Assembly: GCA_034509735.1 (NCBI GenBank)
Contig: JACGWO010000011.1
Span: 23,482,979-23,546,978, forward strand
Direction of reading: 5' to 3'
Source: Sesamum alatum
Lineage: Eukaryota; Streptophyta; Magnoliopsida; Lamiales; Pedaliaceae
Length of the DNA stretch: 64,000 bases
The notes below the pieces were generated by a model. It did not search any database, was not told the origin of the DNA, and worked only from the letters and a program-made list of their open reading frames with translations. Within the stretch, counting starts at the first letter, position 1; the number at the start of each line of letters is the position of its first letter. Positions 58,080 to 64,000 of the stretch are shown one piece after another. Both the position numbers and the translations under genes were made by a program.

Positions 58080-60053
58080 TTGGAAGGCTGTAGTTGAGCT
58101 GCGCATAAGTTGGCGGCTATGAAACCAACTCCTTGAGGGTCGGTCTGAAACGTTCCAAGTCGAAGAACTCGAGACTGGGTCTCGAGTGCCCTATAGAGAC
58201 TTGCACTAAGTATTGCATTCACAGGGTGAGTGCCGAGTTTCATCGGTACCAGACGTAGGTCGTCTATGCAATTTTAGTAGGTTAGTTAGCAAGGTAGTCG
58301 ACTGACTGAACTGATTCGCGGGAATCATCATATGGAAGCCTTGGAGACTTGGTCGGTACGACTGGTATTCCCGGTTTTGATAGTACGGGATTAGTCCTCG
58401 GACTTGAGGAATCATTGCAGTCGCTTGCATATGAAGGTTGTATCTTGGATCTGGCGAGAGGTGACCGTGTCTTTGATATGGTCATTATAAGCCTTGTCCA
58501 GTGCAGTCAGAGTATTTAGTGAGAATGGTGGGTTCCAAGAGAGAATCTATCCCCTATCAGTATTTGACAGCTATGTTTCCTATGCGCTCTAAGATGGTTT
58601 AGACTCTTCGAGTCTACGACCGTAGGGAATGGTTCCCTAGGTTGATCAATGGAGTAAACGCGTCTCGAGTTTGAAGTATAGTTGCTTGGTCCAAGATGGG
58701 AACCGACGCCCAATTCCATGCCCTAGACTAAGGTCAGGAGATGATCGACGGAAGGACTGTACCTGTATGAAACTCGGAGCCTAAATGTTCACGCCAACAT
58801 TCACCTAGTCTCTAGTGTCCTGGACCATTGCTAGACGGCCACCCATGGTGACGGGCGTTTCTGAATGATGATTAATCAGAGATAATTAACTAAATTAGAT
58901 TTAATTAATCAATTATGTTTGACACAAGTCCAAGTCTAGCTGATGGTGAACCTAAAGAGTCAGACACAAATTATTATGGAAGTAGTGGAATTAATTTGGA
59001 ATTAATTCTAGAAAAAGGCGAATTAATTGAATTGGACTAAATTAATTCAAGGAGAATATAAATGATTGGATTATTTGTTGAAAAATTCATTGGATGGATG
59101 GCTTAAGAATTAATTAATTGGGTTAATTAAATTTTGAGCTTAACACCTTTAAATTAATTGGATCAATTTATTGAGTTTGATTTAATTAATTGATTGGATC
59201 AATTAATTAGTGTTTGAGCTTATGTTTATTTAATTGGATTAAATAAACTTTTGGATTTCAATAAGGTTTAATATTAATTGGATTAATATGGAACACATGG
59301 ATCTTGATTGGACTTGATTTAATTTAATTAAATCAAGACCGGTCAAAATCGGTCCATGAGTTGAAATTCAAGCTCAAAGCTTTGATGCAAGTTAAAGAGA
59401 AGTTGAAAATCATCCATGTAAGCAATGATGTGGCTTTCCATGATGGGTAGTGGTGCACATGTTGTGCATAGTGTGTGGAAGTTATTTTGGGAATAACTTG
59501 TTTTGTATGTAATTTGATTACACTACACACAACACATGTATACACTTTTCAACTCCCTAACTTGCACTCTCCTCTCACTAAGACATGAAAATTCCTCCAT
59601 TTTTCTCCAATTTTTGAGTTCTCTTTGAAATAGATTCAAGATGAGAACATGAGAAATGCATAAACACTAATCAATAGTGTAATACATTTTTCGTTTCTTC
59701 CTTGATCTAGCTTCTACCTATCAGTAGATCTAGATTTGCTTTCATTAGTGTGGCATGGACAAATTAGTTGGGTTCTAATTTGAATCCTAATGTGAACGGA
59801 AAAGGAACGAAAAGGGAATCAATGCTTGTTGTCGTTCTACATGTGAAACGAAAAAGGTAATGTTCTGATTTAAATTATTGTAATTTTTCGTTACCTCCTC
59901 TAGCCACATGTTCAATCATGTTTTTAATTATGTTATAATACTTTGGAATATACCGAACGCCCGGGAATTCAAAGGGAACGCCCGTTTGAAATCGTTTGAA
60001 ATTTCTTGTATTTTACGCTTTTGCCGCGTTCCCGTGTTGTACCGATTCTTTCA
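58080..60053 (+). repeat. 3' LTR of the copia element
   Basis: From 58531 onward it aligns with the 5' LTR (52133-53667) with scattered differences. The first 450 bases correspond to LTR sequence lost from the 5' copy and match 49430-49800 and, inverted, 51540-51960. It ends TTCTTTCA at 60053. Confidence 0.7.
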
Positions 60054-60807
60054 ACTAGACGGCCACCCATGGTGACGGACGGATTCTTATCATGGGATGA
60101 TTAAATATTCGACAGAGTCTAGCTTAAGGTGGTCCTAAAGAGTCACACACAATTCACGGAAAATGGAGGAATTAATTTGGAATTAATTCCGGGAGATCGA
60201 AGGATTTAATTAGATTAAATCGGTTCTCTTTTGAAGTGTCAAGCCTTTAAATATTAATTGGATTAGTTAGGCTTGATTCATAAATTAGATTTATGAGGGA
60301 ATGGGGTATTTCCGTCTTTAAGTAGGATATAATGATAAAAATATTAATCTTGGGCATAAGTATTTATTTGATATTTACTAGAAGCCCATTAGGATTTGTT
60401 GGACAATTTAAATGAGATTTAAAAGTCCAATTCCATAAAGCCCATCAAAGGATGGACAGACGAGATTGAATCTTGGGGCTAGATGAGATGAAGGGCTACG
60501 ATTAAGTTTGACTTAATCAAAGCCTAGGTTGACTAGGATTTAACTAGGTCAAAGTCCTAGTTGATTGTGGTGTGCCTCTTTGGAAGAGGCTGAGTAGGAT
60601 TTAGGAAAAACTCTTCCTTATAAATACTCAGCACACACACAACACACACTAATCTCTACAATTCTCTCATCTCTGTCTCACACACACACTAGACGCCGCC
60701 CCCTCTCTATCTCTCGGCCATCACTCTCTCACCACCTCAAAAGAGTCTTCTTTGTTCTCTTGTCTTTGATACAAGGGAACACACGAAGAATCAATCACGT
60801 TAACTAT
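60054..60807 (+). repeat. Plus-strand copia LTR, middle part (host of the inserted element)
   Basis: It starts 'actagacggccacccatgg', matching 50116-50140 of the solo LTR, and runs through a TATA box (60619-60626) and a CA-rich, CT-rich leader to about 60805. There it meets a minus-strand LTR head to head. Its first half should lie left of the inserted element but is missing. Confidence 0.6.
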
Positions 60808-61646
60808 CCAGGCATGAAATTTGATACCGGTTCCCATCCTTAGATAGCTATGCTTAATAACTCGAGACGCGTTTGCTCTATTGATCGACGTAGGAAACCA
60901 TTCCCTACTTGACCAATTGTTGTAGCCACAGAGTCAAAGAGCTTAAACCGTCTCAGAGCGCATAGGAGACTCAACTGTCATATAGCGACAGGTGACGGAT
61001 CCTATCCTGGAACCCACTGTCATCACTGCATACTCTGACTGCAATGGATAAGGTTTATAATGAACGCATCCCAAATACGAACATCTCTTGCCAAGATCCA
61101 AGATACAACCATCGTATGGATGTGACTACAATGGTTCCTCAAGTCCAAGGACTAATCTCATACTATCGGAGCCGGGGAGTTCTAGTCATATCGATCAAGC
61201 CTCTAAGGTTTTCATATGATGACTCCCCGCAAGTCAGTTGATCGGGTCGACAACCCTAGTCGACCAACTCACTAAAATTGCATAGAAGTTGAACTTCTAT
61301 CATCGATGAAGCATAGGACTCATCTAATGAAGGCAATGCTTAGTGCAAGTCTCTATATGAATTGTACATTTGGTCTGGACTTGGAACGTTTTCAGACCCA
61401 ACCCTCAGAAATTGGTTTCATAGTTGTCATCGGATGCACAACCCAACTACATGAATTGTACGTTTGGTCTGTGGGCTTTGTTATCATGTTAAGAGTATAA
61501 CCATGAATAGTAAGCACAACGAATACAATTGCAAAAAATGTGAATACTCACTTTATTCATAAACAATATTACAGTTAGATTGAAACCGTCACACATAGAT
61601 TACATCAAGGCCAATCTAATTGGCTTTCAGGTCATATATTCTAACA
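60808..61646 (-). repeat. Minus-strand copia LTR, 5' part
   Basis: It ends at 61646 with CTAACA (minus TGTTAGAATATATGACC, the LTR start). It matches 51280-52132 and 26820-27650 by eye. About 840 bases are present, and the distal half is missing at the junction near 60808. Confidence 0.65.
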
Positions 61647-62045
61647 TCTCATCCACTTCTGCTAGTTCTGCTTCCACAGAGGATCCCAAGGGTAAGCGGT
61701 AGGATGATCCCATCCACACACCGACCAATGGGCCCAAGGGACAGATCCCCCCCTTACTCCTCTTTCCCCGCCCCCTACTACCAGGGTGGGAACGCCTCAC
61801 CCTATTGAAGAGAAGGCTGCAAAGACGAAGCTCCTTCCTAATTAGAACTTGAATAAGGGGCACTCCTTGCTGCAGGGTGGGAGCAGCTTGGCTGTTGACT
61901 TCTTGAATGGAATTCAACCACTCCTAGATAAAACCTACATGAATTCCTTACCTGGACCAGAGGTCCTTGACTTGTTTGCTTCCTGCCTTTGTAGGGTGAG
62001 TATCAACAGTTATTTCATTAACCTTAATTGTAAATGCAAGTGCTA
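61647..62045 (+). pseudogene. Fragment of an unrecognised repeat-associated ORF
   Basis: Frames change within it, but the part read as LLQGGSSLAVDFLNGIQPLL and DKTYMNSLPGPEVLDLFASCLCR (61864-61990) looks protein-like, not random. The preceding Pro-rich stretch (61650-61800) could be its upstream part in another frame. It ends at GTGAG (about 61997), which could be an exon end. Position beside LTRs suggests a transposon gag-like protein. The family is unknown to me. Confidence 0.35.
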
Positions 62046-63659
62046 ACTGTGGGAAAAAATGTAATAACCGTAGTAACATTTTGAAATTCAATCAGATTTT
62101 GCAAAAACGTTTTGAAACAAAAAACACAACAAGCAAGTTGGAACAAAAACGATAAACAATTAGATATGTTGTTTTTACAAAATCTTTAAGCAAAAGACTG
62201 ACAATGAGAATTGTATCATAACAATTCTCGGTCAAAAGTAAGAAATTAACCAAATCGCAGATCTTATCTACTTGTTTTGAAAGAAATTATACGTCCCATC
62301 AATGGGCACCGGGTACTACGCAACGTTTTCCAGGATAAGACGATTCAATCCAACAGTATTGCACTATACTATTGAATAACTCCAACCACACTCAGTAGCC
62401 TTAAAACTAGAGCTGAAAATATATGATTTGAGAGAGCAAAACCAAGAGAGAAAGACAGAAATCGTATTCTTGAGGTGTGTGTTGAAGTGAGCCCTTTTGA
62501 ACCTTATGTAGGCAAGGCTAGCAGCAACAATTAAGACTACCCATAACAACCATTAAATAGGATTTAGTCCAGGTTTTGAAATCAGGCATTAAACCTCTGA
62601 AGCAGTCCACAAAAAGTAAAAAGCGTTCAGGTTTTAAGACTAATTTTTAAAGACATTAATCTGAAGTTTCGACTTTTGAAAATAAATTTAAAATTTTTTG
62701 CTGCAAAAAGATATATACTAAGACTGAGACATTCACCCTAATGCCTGCACTCGCGCCCATGGCCAGAGCTAGAGCCGGGCCGGGTAGGGATGGGCGGGCG
62801 GTGGTGGCGCACGTGTGGGGCAACCCCATGTTCACTCTAGTTTCCATAGCACTTCAAATATCTCATAAATTTTAAACTCAATATAAGTAATTTATGAAGT
62901 TCATAAACTTCCAATATGGGACAAAATTGAGTGTAAAAACACTCACCCCCACATACACGTTGTATACACATCAAAGCCCATCTTTTTCCCATTATATTCC
63001 TATGTAGGACAAAAGCACTTCTCCATTTTTCTCTCAATCTAACCTATGAATTAATCTTGTAATTGCATCCATATTTGAGACTATATTATTTTTACAAATT
63101 AGCAACTTATTCTGCCAATTACGACAATCCCCCACATATCCATAGATTTGAACTCAAGGTTCTTAACTCGCTTTCAATAATGCTACATTCCGGTTTCAAC
63201 CACTACCTAAGTTATCTAACGTCAGTTGTCACCGGGTTAAATAGAATGAAGCCTTGAATTTGAGCCCGTGATTGTGACAGCATCTGTCAGTAACAACAAG
63301 CCACCAACTTTGCGTTGATCTTTAGGGATATCACTTTAGGGCATGTGTCCTGATCTTGTTCATGAATGCTTTCAGGAATAACCTCATTCCTAAGTTGCGG
63401 CCAAACAACTGCATTCACTTAGTTGGGCATCTCTAGGGATGCACTGCTAGCATCTCGTCTAAAAGATTTGGCCCTATTAAAAGTTAAACTCTTACTATAC
63501 TTGCAGTATCAGCACCTTTCAGACTTGCAGGGGACAGACTCCAGATACAAAGTATCAGTCTATATTTGTGCTCTGACATACCCTACGACTTGTTAATACC
63601 ACATTAAACCTTCTTTCTGTAATCTCCACTTAGAAGGTTGGGTTGTTATCGTAGATACG
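62046..63659 (-). mobile_element. 3' non-coding region and probable LTR of the copia element at the right edge
   Basis: No protein is seen. The sequence lies downstream of the RNase H stop on the minus strand, where a 3' LTR is expected, and includes polypurine-like and AT-rich parts, but I could not fix LTR ends. A short GC-rich patch lies at 62740-62820. Confidence 0.35.
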
Positions 63660-64000
63660 TCACTGATGCATTTTCAGTCCCAACCTCAATCTAGATTTTT
63701 GTACCTGTGACAGATGTAATCCTTTAGTCAAAAGATCAACCACATTGTCCTTTATTCCTACAAAGGCAATGCCTATAACTCTGTTCGACACTAATTCCCT
63801 TATAGACTTAAGTCTAACTTGGATGTGTCTTTTTTTCTTTTGGTTGTATTTATGACTCGAAACCTTTGCAATTGTGGTTTAACTATCAAAATGTACAGCA
63901 ATAGGTGGAAGAGGTTGGCTTACAATGGGAAGTTGTAATAACAACCCATACAACCATACTGCCTCGGTACCAGTCGTATCAAAAGCACATAACTTGGCTT
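63660..64000 (-). pseudogene. Copia RNase H domain, C-terminal part
   Basis: From the window edge leftward the frame reads EAVWLYGLLLQLPIVSQPLPP, then IAVHFDS, a stop, TTIAKVSSHKYNQKKKRHI, VRLKSIRELVSN and DNVVDLLTKGLHLSQVQ, with the final stop at 63660-63662. These are the RNase H tail features of plant copia pol (the RHI-VR and ADPLTKGL-type motifs). One in-frame TAA shows decay. The rest of the element lies beyond the right edge. Confidence 0.8.

Larger units (their letters stand above)
52133..60053 (+). mobile_element. Ty1/copia element with both LTRs, tRNA-Met PBS and dead gag-pol
   Basis: The 5' LTR (52133-53667, start truncated) and 3' LTR (ending 60053) agree at most positions by eye and both end ACCGATTCTTTCA. 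The PBS follows at 53669. A leader of about 1.95 kb leads to a gag-pol remnant (55631 to about 57450). After it come non-coding sequence and the 3' LTR. ACTAG follows the 3' LTR within another LTR whose uninterrupted relatives read 'gctagacggcc'. The element therefore sits inside an older LTR. The 5' flank was lost to the neighbouring minus-strand LTR. Confidence 0.75.

Overview
The window looks like nuclear DNA of a eudicot plant. Its genes have many small phase-0 introns, its intergenic DNA is AT-rich, and it is packed with plant transposon families (Ty1/copia, Ty3/gypsy, CACTA, Mutator-like, short terminal-inverted-repeat elements and a tRNA-derived SINE). A Lamiales-type asterid is my guess, but nothing here proves it. 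There are no prokaryotic features.

Three host genes can be supported. (1) At 81-1499 (+) lies the 3' part of a receptor-like pseudokinase resembling Arabidopsis At2g46850. Its 5' exons are outside the window. (2) At 18739-21595 (+) is a complete three-exon NAC transcription factor of the NST/SND1 secondary-wall clade, closest to NST1 (378 aa as modelled). (3) At 34793-42379 (-) is a complete 15-exon CBL-interacting protein kinase, CIPK9/CIPK3-like (445 aa as modelled). It has one GC-AG intron, and its introns are filled with short transposons.

The rest is mostly mobile DNA. 3.1-6.6 kb: a SINE with a 14-bp target duplication, then a nest of three inverted-repeat elements. 7.3-13.3 kb: gypsy LTR sequence, then a decayed minus-strand copia element split by a 1550-bp gypsy LTR. 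13.7-17.4 kb: inverted-repeat elements, including an 850-bp foldback. 22.1-30.8 kb: CACTA termini, a broken TNP2 transposase, a minus-strand copia LTR and a broken MULE transposase with a SWIM zinc finger. 31.9-33.7 kb: a gypsy LTR and two short elements. 43.1-46.6 kb: a second copy of the CACTA family with a Transposase_24 gene, then the 3' end of a MULE. 47.9-61.6 kb: a mosaic of one copia LTR family in both orientations. It includes a solo LTR with a 5-bp duplication nested in an opposite LTR, a palindromic LTR end, and a near full-length but dead copia element (52.1-60.1 kb). 61.6-64 kb: a repeat ORF fragment and the RNase H end of another copia element.

No convincing new biological system is visible. 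The most interesting material is a set of terminal-inverted-repeat elements with 9-bp duplications, two of which are long foldbacks; repeated invasion of the NST1 and CIPK introns by short elements; and the palindromic LTR. All boundaries were read by eye without alignment. Splice sites were chosen from consensus plus continuity with known family proteins.
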